Source: Spirochaetales bacterium
Lineage (GTDB): Bacteria > Spirochaetota > Spirochaetia > SZUA-6 > DRHE01
Assembly: GCA_016935715.1 (NCBI GenBank)
Contig: JAFGQJ010000172.1
Coordinates: 1-19,408, forward strand
Reading direction: 5' to 3'
Length of the DNA stretch: 19,408 nucleotides
Program-made: the position numbers and the translations under genes
In this document: positions 6,472 through 14,281 of the stretch, in pieces
How positions within the stretch are numbered: position 1 is the stretch's first letter
How the letters are laid out: each line of letters begins with the position of its first letter
Notes under the pieces: model-generated
Database searches by the model: none
Seen by the model: only the letters and a program-made list of their open reading frames with translations
Told to the model about the DNA's origin: nothing

Positions 6472-7761
6472 ATGAAAAGAACTCAGTTGGCACTATCAAT
6501 CACAAGTGTGATGCTGTTCTTGGCAGGGTCACTGTTCGCGAGCGGGCAGGAGGAATCGGCCGCTCCCCAGGCAGCCGCGGAGCCCATGGAGCTGGAGTTT
6601 AACTCCTGGCAGGCCACCGAGCCGGGGACATCCGATTTTTGGAAGGCTTTGAACGCAGAGTTCCAGGTGCAGCACCCGGAGGTGACGATCAACTTCTCTC
6701 ACCTCCCCTATCCGGTGTACACCAAAACCATGATCACCCGCTTCGCGGCGGACGATACGCCGGATATCTTCCACTTCCCGGCGGCAAACCTGTTTGCGTT
6801 CGCCCGGGAGGGGTGGCTGGAGCCCCTGGATTCCTACCTGGAGAGCACCGATATCTTGGCCTCATGGATTCCCCTGCAGGAGGATTGGAACCGCTACGAG
6901 GGAGACACAGTGGCCCTGATGGTGCTGGGCTACGGCCATATCATGGGGTACAATGAGCGCATGTTCAACGAAGAGGGGCTCGCAGTTCCCACGACCGCGA
7001 AGCAGGCGGCGGAGGCTGCGGCCAGGCTGACCAAGGACACGAACGGCGACAAGGTGATCGATCAGTTCGGATGGGCCGTGGCCTCGAAAACCCACCCCGA
7101 TGTGGTAGGCAACTTCCACCAGGCCTGCATCGGATTATCCGGGAAGAATATCCTGGATGAAGCGGGTAATTTCAACGCTGACGTGGTCGCGGCGGGTTTG
7201 AAGTACTACAAGAACATCGTCGGCAACGGCTACACCCCCATCGGACTGGATTCCAACGGCCGGCGTGCGGCCTTCTCCGAGGGTCGCGCGGCGATCATGA
7301 TCGAAGGCCCGTGGATCGAGGGGTACATCGACAAGGCCCCAGATGATGTGCGCCCGAACCTGAAGGTCGGAGCCTTCCCGTACGAATACGTCTCGGGCGG
7401 ACCCAGCAATGCGTTGGGCATCCCGAGCGCTCTGAGCGGTAAGAAGAAGGCCATGGTGGCCGAATACCTCAAGCTCTTCGCCACGCCGGAATGGCAGGGT
7501 CAGTACGCCCTACTCGCCGGCCAGCCGCCGTCCCGTAAAGGTGCCATCACTCCGGAGATCCTGACCGAGAGGCCCAACATGGGAATCTATGCCGAGGCGG
7601 CTTCAAAGGCCGTCAGGTCTGTACCCCCCGGCCTCGAGATCAACTACACCGAATGGCGAACCACCATGGTGGATATCATCCTGGAATACCTGCTTCAGGA
7701 CAAGGACCTGGATCAAATCGTGGACCAGGTTCGCGAGCTTTCACTGGAATTGAAGGAATAG
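6472..7761 (+). CDS. ABC transporter substrate-binding protein, family 1 (sugar type)
   Basis: This 429-residue extracytoplasmic receptor captures the substrate and hands it to the two permeases encoded next. A signal peptide (K2-R3, hydrophobic 6-20) ends near LFASGQEE; there is no lipobox cysteine, so signal peptidase I cleavage is expected. The mature part matches the SBP_bac_1 family of oligosaccharide, glycerol-phosphate and related receptors: PDIFHFPAANLFAFAREGWL with EPLDSYL near 102-127, GRAAIMIEGPW near 272, and a C-terminal helical lobe. ATG at 6472 has GAGGAG 8 nt upstream. The family transports sugars, polyols and their derivatives; neighbouring genes suggest an amide-containing one. 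A stable hairpin follows the gene and probably keeps this transcript more abundant than the permease part. Confidence 0.9.
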   Translation: MKRTQLALSITSVMLFLAGSLFASGQEESAAPQAAAEPMELEFNSWQATEPGTSDFWKALNAEFQVQHPEVTINFSHLPYPVYTKTMITRFAADDTPDIFHFPAANLFAFAREGWLEPLDSYLESTDILASWIPLQEDWNRYEGDTVALMVLGYGHIMGYNERMFNEEGLAVPTTAKQAAEAAARLTKDTNGDKVIDQFGWAVASKTHPDVVGNFHQACIGLSGKNILDEAGNFNADVVAAGLKYYKNIVGNGYTPIGLDSNGRRAAFSEGRAAIMIEGPWIEGYIDKAPDDVRPNLKVGAFPYEYVSGGPSNALGIPSALSGKKKAMVAEYLKLFATPEWQGQYALLAGQPPSRKGAITPEILTERPNMGIYAEAASKAVRSVPPGLEINYTEWRTTMVDIILEYLLQDKDLDQIVDQVRELSLELKE

Positions 7762-7772
7762 GAACAAGGGAA

Positions 7773-7802
7773 GGCGGGGGCGGCTCAATGCCGTCCCCCG
7801 CC
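7773..7802 (+). promoter_or_regulatory. strong mRNA hairpin between binding-protein and permease genes
   Basis: GGCGGGGGCGGC (7773-7784) pairs with GCCGTCCCCCGCC (7790-7802): 12 GC-only pairs with one bulged T (7794) and a 5-nt loop TCAAT. No T-run follows, so it is not a standard terminator. It ends 5 nt before the permease ATG, occupying the place where the ribosome-binding site should be. Such elements after binding-protein genes commonly stabilise upstream mRNA and lower downstream expression. Confidence 0.75.
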
Positions 7803-7807
7803 GGTAC

Positions 7808-8734
7808 ATGCCTATGCCCAATCTGATTTCCGCCGCCAAATCCACCTTTAAGCGCCGTACGGTCCGCGAGCAGTACTTTGCCATGGCTCTGATCGCCCTA
7901 CCCGTTCTCTTCGTCGCGCTGATCATCCTCTACCCCGTGGTGGTCTCCCTCGTGGCCAGCTTCCACGATGTACGTATCGTAAGCGGCCTGCGATATAAGT
8001 CTCCCGCCACCTTCAAGAACTACGTGAAGATGGTCGAGTCTGTCAAATTCTGGGGGTCCGTCGCTCGCACCTTCCTCTACGCCGGCGTGGTGACCATCGT
8101 CTCTCTGGTTATCGGTCTGGGGACGGCGGTTTTGCTCAACCAGAAGTTCAGGGGACGTCTGACCTCCCGTATCCTCTTCATGCTTCCCTGGCCCCTGCCG
8201 GCCAGCATCGCAGCCCTGATCTGGATGTGGCTGCTGGACCCCACAGCTGGGGTCTTCAACTTCCTTCTGTACAAAATCGGGCTGATCAACCAGCCGATTG
8301 CCTGGCTGAGTTATTCCGCCACGGCTTTCATCGCCATCTGCCTGGCAACGATATGGAAAGGGTACCCCTTCTTCACCCTGATGCTCCTCTCGGGACTTCA
8401 GAGTATCCCGGGAGAACTCTACGAGGCGGCCAGTATGGACGGTGCGGGTCCCTGGGGGCGTTTCACCAAAATCACCCTGCCCGGCCTGCGCTCGGTCATC
8501 ACCATAGCCTGTGTGCTTCACGGACTGTGGACCTTCAGGTCCTTCGCCATCATCTACGTCATGACCCAGGGGGGGCCATCCAGCGCAACCTCAACGATGG
8601 CGCTCATGATATACAGGGAAGCCTTCGAGTTTTTCCACATGGGCTACGCGGCGACCATAGGCGTGGCCGCTCTCTTCATCTGCCTGGTGGGGACCGTGAT
8701 CATGATCCGCTACGGCGCGGAAGAGTTCTATTGA
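7808..8734 (+). CDS. ABC transporter permease, MalF/UgpA type
   Basis: This 308-residue inner-membrane protein forms half of the translocation channel. It shows about six membrane segments (near 26-50, 88-110, 122-142, 170-195, 225-250 and 280-300). The EAA loop that contacts the ATPase is present as YEAASMDGAGPWGRFTKITL near 205-225. The length is normal for MalF/UgpA-like permeases outside MalF itself. ATG at 7808 is the first in-frame start; no Shine-Dalgarno is visible because a stem-loop ends 5 nt upstream, so translation may be inefficient or coupled. The next permease follows after 25 nt. Confidence 0.9.
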   Translation: MPMPNLISAAKSTFKRRTVREQYFAMALIALPVLFVALIILYPVVVSLVASFHDVRIVSGLRYKSPATFKNYVKMVESVKFWGSVARTFLYAGVVTIVSLVIGLGTAVLLNQKFRGRLTSRILFMLPWPLPASIAALIWMWLLDPTAGVFNFLLYKIGLINQPIAWLSYSATAFIAICLATIWKGYPFFTLMLLSGLQSIPGELYEAASMDGAGPWGRFTKITLPGLRSVITIACVLHGLWTFRSFAIIYVMTQGGPSSATSTMALMIYREAFEFFHMGYAATIGVAALFICLVGTVIMIRYGAEEFY

Positions 8735-8759
8735 TCCCCTGGCTGCACCAGGAGGGGTT

Positions 8760-9632
8760 GTGTTGGAGAAGAATGGATTGAGAAAAACCCTGCTCACGAA
8801 ACAGACTCGACGCGGGATACGATGGATTTTCTTCTACGTGGCTCTCGCCTTTTTCTTGTGCAGCCTACTCTTCCCGCTGTACTGGATGGTTTTGACCTCT
8901 CTGAGGCCCGACGGGCGGGTCATGAGCTACCCGCCGGATTTTCTGCCCACCGGAGGCGGCTTCCACGCCTACCAGAGGGTATTTTCCAGGACCCTGGTCA
9001 GCCGCTGGTTTTTGAACTCCATCATCGTCACCGCGGCCACCCTCGGCCTGTCTATTCCCCTGTCATGCCTGGCGGGATACGCCCTGTCCCGGTATCAGAT
9101 AGCCAGGGTGCGAGTGTTGGGCTATATCCTATTACTGGCCAAGATGCTGCCGGCGACCCTGCTGGTCATCCCCCTCTATGCCCTCTTCAAGCAGTTCGGT
9201 CTCCTGAACAATCTCTTCGGGCTGGTAATTGCCAATACAACCTTCGTGCTGCCCTTCAGCACCTGGATGCTCAAGGGATTTTTCGACGGGATCCCCAAGG
9301 ACCTGGAGCAGGCAGCCCAGATCGACGGCTGCGGCATCCTGGAGTCCTTCGTCAGGGTCATCGTGCCCCTCTCCCTGCCCGGTCTGGCCGCAACGGCGGT
9401 TTATGCCGCGGTCCTGGCCTGGGGTGAGTATATGTTTGCCGTAACCTTCATGACCAAGGAATCGGGATGGACCGCGTCGGTGGGGGTCGTATCCTTCATG
9501 GGTCAGTATATCGTTTCCTGGAACGACATCATGGCCGCCTGCATCGTCTTCACCCTACCGGTTATGGCGGTCTTCGCCATCCTGCAGAAATACCTCGTCA
9601 GTGGATTGACCAAGGGTGGCGTCAAAGGTTAG
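8760..9632 (+). CDS. ABC transporter permease, MalG/UgpE type
   Basis: This 290-residue second channel subunit has six membrane segments (first near 22-45, last near 255-280) and an EAA loop at LEQAAQIDGCGILESFVRV. The start is not ATG: AGGAGG at 8750-8755 is 4 nt from GTG at 8760 and 7 nt from TTG at 8763, so either could be used; GTG was chosen to keep the longer form. The ATG at 8773 is out of frame. It pairs with the preceding permease. No gene for the ABC ATPase lies anywhere in the operon, so a shared MsmK/UgpC-type ATPase encoded elsewhere is needed. Confidence 0.9.
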   Translation: MLEKNGLRKTLLTKQTRRGIRWIFFYVALAFFLCSLLFPLYWMVLTSLRPDGRVMSYPPDFLPTGGGFHAYQRVFSRTLVSRWFLNSIIVTAATLGLSIPLSCLAGYALSRYQIARVRVLGYILLLAKMLPATLLVIPLYALFKQFGLLNNLFGLVIANTTFVLPFSTWMLKGFFDGIPKDLEQAAQIDGCGILESFVRVIVPLSLPGLAATAVYAAVLAWGEYMFAVTFMTKESGWTASVGVVSFMGQYIVSWNDIMAACIVFTLPVMAVFAILQKYLVSGLTKGGVKG

Positions 9633-9668
9633 TCCGTCAAGAAAGAATTACCGCACAAGGAGTGACCA

Positions 9669-10451
9669 ATGTTCGATACCATCCTGTACTCAGAACTCGC
9701 ATGGCCGGACCTCGAACGGGCCGTCGAAGAGGACTACACTGTGGTACTTCCGGTCGGAAGCACCGAACAGCACGGACCCCACCTTCCTATATGCACGGAT
9801 GATTACATGGCCCAGAAGTGGGCCGCCGACGCAGCTCTGTTGGCTCGGAAGCAGTTTGCCGCGAGGGTTCTGGTTCTCCCCGGGATTCACTTCGGGAATG
9901 CCAAGCATCACATGGGCTTTCCGGGTACAGTGACTTTGTCCTTCGAGACCCTGAAGAACCTGGTGTTCGAGGTGGGAGACTCGGTCCTCGCCCATGGATT
10001 CAGAAAGCTGGTTATTCTGAACGTTCATGGCGGAAACCGCTTCGCCGTGGGAGCGGCGGGGGTCGACCTGAAGGAGAAGTACGTGAAGGCGGGGCGGGAG
10101 GTGTTGATTCGAGTTGCCGACGACGGAAATCCGGACCTGCGACCCAGGAGCATGTTCGATCGCCTGGAGAAGATCACCAAAGAGGCGGCCTTGCATAAGA
10201 TGGTCCATTCGGGAGCCCTGGAAACGGCGAAGATCCTCTACCTGCGGGGAGATTTGGTAAAGATGGAGCGTGTTCAGCATATCGATACCCCGCCGGTGTC
10301 CGGGACCGACGTTCATTTCTATGACGAGGCCACGCAGAACATCGGCGCCTCCGGGCGCCCCAGGGATGCCACGGAGGAGGCGGGCAAGATTCAATGGGAA
10401 ACCCACGTTCGCTGTCTGGCCGAGTATCTGGGTGATATTAGCAAGGATTAG
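9669..10451 (+). CDS. creatininase-family amidohydrolase
   Basis: This 260-residue cytosolic metalloenzyme is of the creatinine amidohydrolase superfamily, whose members hydrolyse cyclic amides (creatinine), formamidopyrimidines (ArfB), the mycofactocin precursor (MftE) or a cyclic inositol ketone (IolN). The metal-binding motif GSTEQHGPHLPICTDD supplies E33, H35 and D44; H120 lies in NVHGGN, and HSGALET supplies E185. True creatininase has NGHYEN with a metal ligand E122; here it is NVHGGN, so this belongs with the ArfB/MftE/IolN-like group and is unlikely to act on creatinine. ATG at 9669 has AAGGAG upstream at good spacing. It lies 36 nt after the permease gene and 21 nt before the CapA-like gene, within a run that also encodes an amidase and a flavin oxidoreductase. 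Substrate unknown. Confidence 0.88.
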   Translation: MFDTILYSELAWPDLERAVEEDYTVVLPVGSTEQHGPHLPICTDDYMAQKWAADAALLARKQFAARVLVLPGIHFGNAKHHMGFPGTVTLSFETLKNLVFEVGDSVLAHGFRKLVILNVHGGNRFAVGAAGVDLKEKYVKAGREVLIRVADDGNPDLRPRSMFDRLEKITKEAALHKMVHSGALETAKILYLRGDLVKMERVQHIDTPPVSGTDVHFYDEATQNIGASGRPRDATEEAGKIQWETHVRCLAEYLGDISKD

Positions 10452-10472
10452 GGACAACGGAGGGATACCGTT

Positions 10473-11624
10473 TTGCCGCAGAGTGCAATGGAGAATACAT
10501 TACAACCCATGAGAGAAGATCTGCGAATCGTCATGACGGGTGATATCCATGTGCGGCGGACCGTCGAGGTGAGTCCGCTCATCACCGACATTTCAACGGC
10601 GGATTGTGTATTTGCCAATCTGGAGGGTCCGGCCTGCGAAAAGGGGACCGGGTATCCATCGGATAAAACCGTTCTTCTGAAAACCGATCCCCGTTGGCTC
10701 GACCAGCTGCCCTCCCTAGGCGTGCGGGTGGTTTCTCTGGCGAACAACCACATGATGGATTACGGCCCCGCCGCTCTCGAGCAAACGATCCGTGCATTGG
10801 ATGAGCGCGGGATACGCCATACCGGCGCGGGGCTCGATGAAGCCGCCGCTTTCCGGCCGGCTCGCATCCAATGCCGGGGAGTCGATATCGCGTTCCTGAG
10901 TTTCTGCTGTACCCTACCGCCAAACTACAGAGCGACTGACGGCAGACCGGGTGTGGCCGGCATACGGGTGCGCAGCTCGTTTGAACCGGATCTTTCACGG
11001 ATGGAAGAGGAGCCGGGTTCCGCCTCACTCTATGTCCATACGGATGTTTTTCCTCCCGATCTGGGAAAGGTACGGGAGGCCGTCCGGAGAGCCTCTCGGG
11101 ATGCCGACATCGTGATCGTGGGGATGCACTGGGGTGTCAGCCTGGGTTGGACTCCGGTCGTCCAGGGACAGACCGCGGACTATCAGCGACCCCTGGCCGA
11201 CGTCCTGGCCGGCGCCGGGGCCGATATCCTCTGCGGCGGCCATGCCCACGCGATCAACGGAGTGTGCCGGATTGAAAACTGTGTGGTAGGCTATTCACAG
11301 GGGAACTTCATCTGGCATCCCCATGCTTCGACACCAGCCAGGCTCACGCCGCCGTATAAATCCGTGGAGGAACCGGATTGGAAAAGGCAACGAAAACGGG
11401 AAGGCTACCTTCTGGAGGCCATAATCGATCGGGCAAGGACAGGGCGCACCCTCAAAGAGGTTAGGGTGGTTCCCTATTTCCTGGATGACAGAGGCGATCC
11501 TCAACGGGGCAGCATCGAGTATTCTGAGGAGATCCTCGGCAGGCTGGCGGGGTACGCGGAATCCTCAAAGATCGGCAAGCGATGGAACTCGGAGAATGGA
11601 AAAGCAACAATACAGCTGTGTTAA
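10473..11624 (+). CDS. CapA/PgsA-like metallophosphatase-fold protein
   Basis: This 383-residue protein has the calcineurin-like fold of the CapA family (PGA_cap). Metal-site motifs are in order: RIVMTGDIH (D24, H26), FANLEGP, SLANNHMMDYG, VGMHWG and CGGHAHAI. CapA/PgsA proteins of poly-gamma-glutamate capsule synthesis carry an N-terminal membrane anchor; this one has none and should be cytosolic, so a catabolic phosphatase or hydrolase role is more likely than capsule export. The start is TTG at 10473, chosen because GGAGGG at 10459-10464 is 8 nt upstream; ATG codons at 10488 and 10509 lack a ribosome site. The C-terminal 30 residues are polar and irregular. It sits between the creatininase-like and FAD oxidoreductase genes. 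Reaction unknown. Confidence 0.83.
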   Translation: MPQSAMENTLQPMREDLRIVMTGDIHVRRTVEVSPLITDISTADCVFANLEGPACEKGTGYPSDKTVLLKTDPRWLDQLPSLGVRVVSLANNHMMDYGPAALEQTIRALDERGIRHTGAGLDEAAAFRPARIQCRGVDIAFLSFCCTLPPNYRATDGRPGVAGIRVRSSFEPDLSRMEEEPGSASLYVHTDVFPPDLGKVREAVRRASRDADIVIVGMHWGVSLGWTPVVQGQTADYQRPLADVLAGAGADILCGGHAHAINGVCRIENCVVGYSQGNFIWHPHASTPARLTPPYKSVEEPDWKRQRKREGYLLEAIIDRARTGRTLKEVRVVPYFLDDRGDPQRGSIEYSEEILGRLAGYAESSKIGKRWNSENGKATIQLC

Positions 11625-11660
11625 TGTACCCGTTCCGGTTCATTCAGGAGGATGAGAACT

Positions 11661-14036
11661 GTGAATAAGATAAGTGATTACGATGTGGTGGTGTGCGGTG
11701 GCGGAGTCCCTGGTGTGTGCGCGGCGTTGGCGGCCGCGAGGGGGACGGCAAGGGTCGCTCTGCTTCAGGATAGAGGGGTACTGGGTGGGAACTCAAGCAG
11801 CGAGGCCTGCGTACCCCCCCACGGCGCCAGTTCCGCGGGACACAATCGGATGGCCCGGGAGACCGGCATCCTCGAGGAGTTGCGTATGGAGTACGCGGCA
11901 CGCTCGCCACGGGCCGACAACCGGGTCTTTTGGGACTTGGTGCTGCGGGAGGCGTGCGAACGGGAGCCCCGTCTGGATCTCTACCTCAATACCAGGGCTT
12001 TAACCTGTCATAAAAAAGGCGATGGAATCGAGTCCGTTCAAGCCTTCCAGTGTTCCACGGAGAGTCGCTATCTGTTCAACGGCCGGATCTTCATCGACGC
12101 CACAGGGGACGGAGCCCTGGCTGCAGAGGCCGGGGCGACCTTTCGGATAGGGCGGGAGTCGGCGGGGGAGTTTTCCGAGAGCCTGGCGCCTGAGGAAGGT
12201 GACTCCAAGACCCTGGGGAGCACACTGTTTTTCAGCGCCCAACGCAGGAGTTATCCCGTACCGTTCACCCCGCCGGCCTGGGCAAAACGCTACCCCGAGT
12301 GTTCGAACTTTCCCCATCGTCCCCATCGCATCAAGGATATACTCCCCGGGAACGCGATCTCGCAGGATCTCGATTCCTTTCGGGTGTTCTGGTGGCTAGC
12401 CCTGGGCGGAGATGGTGATGTGATCAAGGACAGCGAGCGCACCTATGCCGAACTGTTAGAGGAATTGATGGGCGTGTGGGACCACCTCAAGAATCACTGC
12501 GACGAGGAGACCAAGCAGGCTCTCGAATACTACGATCTTGTCTGGTGGTCCGGCTTTCCCCTGCGGCGGGAGTCAAGAAGGATCGAGGGCGACTACATCG
12601 TGAACGAGAACGACCTTTTGCAGGCCAAGCTTTTTGACGATAGAATCGCCTACGGCGGGTGGTCGATCGATCTTCATCCCCCCGGCGGATTCCATAGTCT
12701 CGAACCCCCTTGCGATCAGACCTTCCTGAACGCCTTCTACAGCATCCCCTATCGATGCTGCTATTCGCGGGACTTCACAAACCTGATGATGGCCGGACGC
12801 TGTATAAGTGCCTCCCACGTGGCCCTCGGGTCCATGCGAGTCATCTATACCCTCGCTGCGGTGGCCCAGGCCGTGGGAACCGCCGCAGCTCTGTGCATTC
12901 GGTATAATACGACTCCACGGGGTGTTCTAGAAACTCATATCGATGAGCTCCAGCAGAAACTGCTAGAGGACGACGCCTATATCATCGGCCTGAAGAATCG
13001 CGATGCCCGGGATATAGCCCGGGAAGCCAGGGTGAGCGCCACAAGCAGCTTCCCTCTCTCCGCCGATGAGGAAACCGGAGGTTCTCTCGAGCTGGCCTAT
13101 GACCTGGGACAGCAAATTCCTATCTCCAACGGTCGGCTCACCGGAATCCGGGTCTACCTCGAATCGAAGCTCGGCGAGGAAGTCGAGATCAACTGGTCCC
13201 TCTACTCTGGCTCCGCCCTGGGCCGGTTGGAAGAAACGGAAAAATTAGCCGAGGGGACCCTCCCGGTGGCGGGCGGCCGTTCAGGGTGGTATACAATAGT
13301 CGCGAATATCGAGGTGCCCGACGGAAGTCTGTTGTGGATCTGTTTAGGCCGCCGGCGCGGTGTGTATTGGGGGCACGTCGGGCGAGAGGTCTTTGGAACT
13401 CGCGTGGCCGTACGCTTCGAAGGCCCCCTGGTCCCCAAGGGATTCGAGGGAAGGGCGCGTATCGCCCCTGTCGACGGTAAATGGATCCCCCTCAACCATC
13501 ACGGGCGCCTGCCAGCGGAAATCGACGACTGGCTTGGAAGCAAGATGGAAGAATTGGGCTCGAATCGCAAGTTGCTGACAACCCTGAACGTCCGCCTCGA
13601 TCCCACCCAGTACCCCTACCAGGCGGCGAACGTCGTCGACGGATTCGGCAGGGCGGAAAACTGGCCGAGCATCTGGATATCCGACCCGAGCCAGGGCCTT
13701 CCCCAGGCGCTCACCCTCTCCTGGACTGAACCGAGAGTCGTCACCAGGGTCCTCCTGGCCTTTGATACGGATCTCGATAAATCGGACCGGTTCTACGGCT
13801 TCCCTCCGGAGAGGCATCGCTACTCGTTCCCGGTCCCCGAGTGCGTAGCCGATTACTCCATCGCCGCCCGCGGCGGTGATGAGCAGTGGAGGGAACTCAT
13901 TTCGGTGGAGGGAAACTTTCACAGAAGACGGACGCACGAGCTGCCGGAGGCGGTCACCACCGATGCCCTTCGGATAGTCGTCACAAAGACCAATGGGGCC
14001 GAGACGGCCAGGATTTATGAGGTGAGAGTCTACTAG
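11661..14036 (+). CDS. FAD-dependent oxidoreductase with C-terminal beta domains
   Basis: This is a large (791-residue) flavoenzyme of the FAD_oxidored (PF12831-like) family. The dinucleotide-binding motif VVVCGGGVPGVCAALAAAR is at 9-27, followed by LLQDRGVLGGNSSSE, FIDATGDGALAAEAGA and the C-terminal FAD motif LMMAGRCISASHVALGS, together about 480 residues. The remaining 300 residues are beta-rich: one domain (LSADEETGGSLELAYDLGQQ on) and then one (LTTLNVRLDPTQYPYQAANV to the end) resembling discoidin/F5-8 carbohydrate-binding folds. AGGAGG at 11646-11651 touches an ATG at 11652 with no spacing, but is 9 nt from GTG at 11661, so GTG is the better start. No signal peptide. It probably oxidises a sugar- or polyol-like hydroxyl or amine of the imported compound. 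Family call firm, substrate unknown. Confidence 0.85.
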   Translation: MNKISDYDVVVCGGGVPGVCAALAAARGTARVALLQDRGVLGGNSSSEACVPPHGASSAGHNRMARETGILEELRMEYAARSPRADNRVFWDLVLREACEREPRLDLYLNTRALTCHKKGDGIESVQAFQCSTESRYLFNGRIFIDATGDGALAAEAGATFRIGRESAGEFSESLAPEEGDSKTLGSTLFFSAQRRSYPVPFTPPAWAKRYPECSNFPHRPHRIKDILPGNAISQDLDSFRVFWWLALGGDGDVIKDSERTYAELLEELMGVWDHLKNHCDEETKQALEYYDLVWWSGFPLRRESRRIEGDYIVNENDLLQAKLFDDRIAYGGWSIDLHPPGGFHSLEPPCDQTFLNAFYSIPYRCCYSRDFTNLMMAGRCISASHVALGSMRVIYTLAAVAQAVGTAAALCIRYNTTPRGVLETHIDELQQKLLEDDAYIIGLKNRDARDIAREARVSATSSFPLSADEETGGSLELAYDLGQQIPISNGRLTGIRVYLESKLGEEVEINWSLYSGSALGRLEETEKLAEGTLPVAGGRSGWYTIVANIEVPDGSLLWICLGRRRGVYWGHVGREVFGTRVAVRFEGPLVPKGFEGRARIAPVDGKWIPLNHHGRLPAEIDDWLGSKMEELGSNRKLLTTLNVRLDPTQYPYQAANVVDGFGRAENWPSIWISDPSQGLPQALTLSWTEPRVVTRVLLAFDTDLDKSDRFYGFPPERHRYSFPVPECVADYSIAARGGDEQWRELISVEGNFHRRRTHELPEAVTTDALRIVVTKTNGAETARIYEVRVY

Positions 14037-14081
14037 GATACCTGCGCAAGGGGTATCGGCAGACTATGGAGATAAACGGGA

Positions 14082-14267
14082 ATGAAAGCATCCAAAGAGA
14101 GTGAAGCGAAGTATTTGGCCTTTGTCGAGGCGACTCTGGCGAGACTGGATCTGCCGATCTCGAATCGGGAGGATTTGAGGAAATTGAAGCAGATGATCAA
14201 GCCGCTGGAGGATCAGTTCCGCTTGGTGCGGGATGAGGAACAAAGGCATTATCCCTTTCCCGCTTAA
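14082..14267 (+). CDS. small AtzG/GatC-like protein, putative amidase partner subunit
   Basis: This 61-residue protein is encoded just before the amidase gene (14 nt gap; the amidase ribosome site abuts its stop). It reads as two helices, YLAFVEATLARLDLPI and REDLRKLKQMIKPLEDQF, then a short tail ending in HYPFPA. This is the layout of AtzG (DUF4089) and of GatC, small proteins that bind and stabilise AtzE and GatA amidases by wrapping a tail over them. ATG at 14082 has TGGAGA about 9 nt upstream. Coding potential is supported by position, ribosome site and a compact amphipathic composition. Homology is inferred from pattern and context, not shown. Confidence 0.7.
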   Translation: MKASKESEAKYLAFVEATLARLDLPISNREDLRKLKQMIKPLEDQFRLVRDEEQRHYPFPA

Positions 14268-14281
14268 AAAGGAGAATCCCA

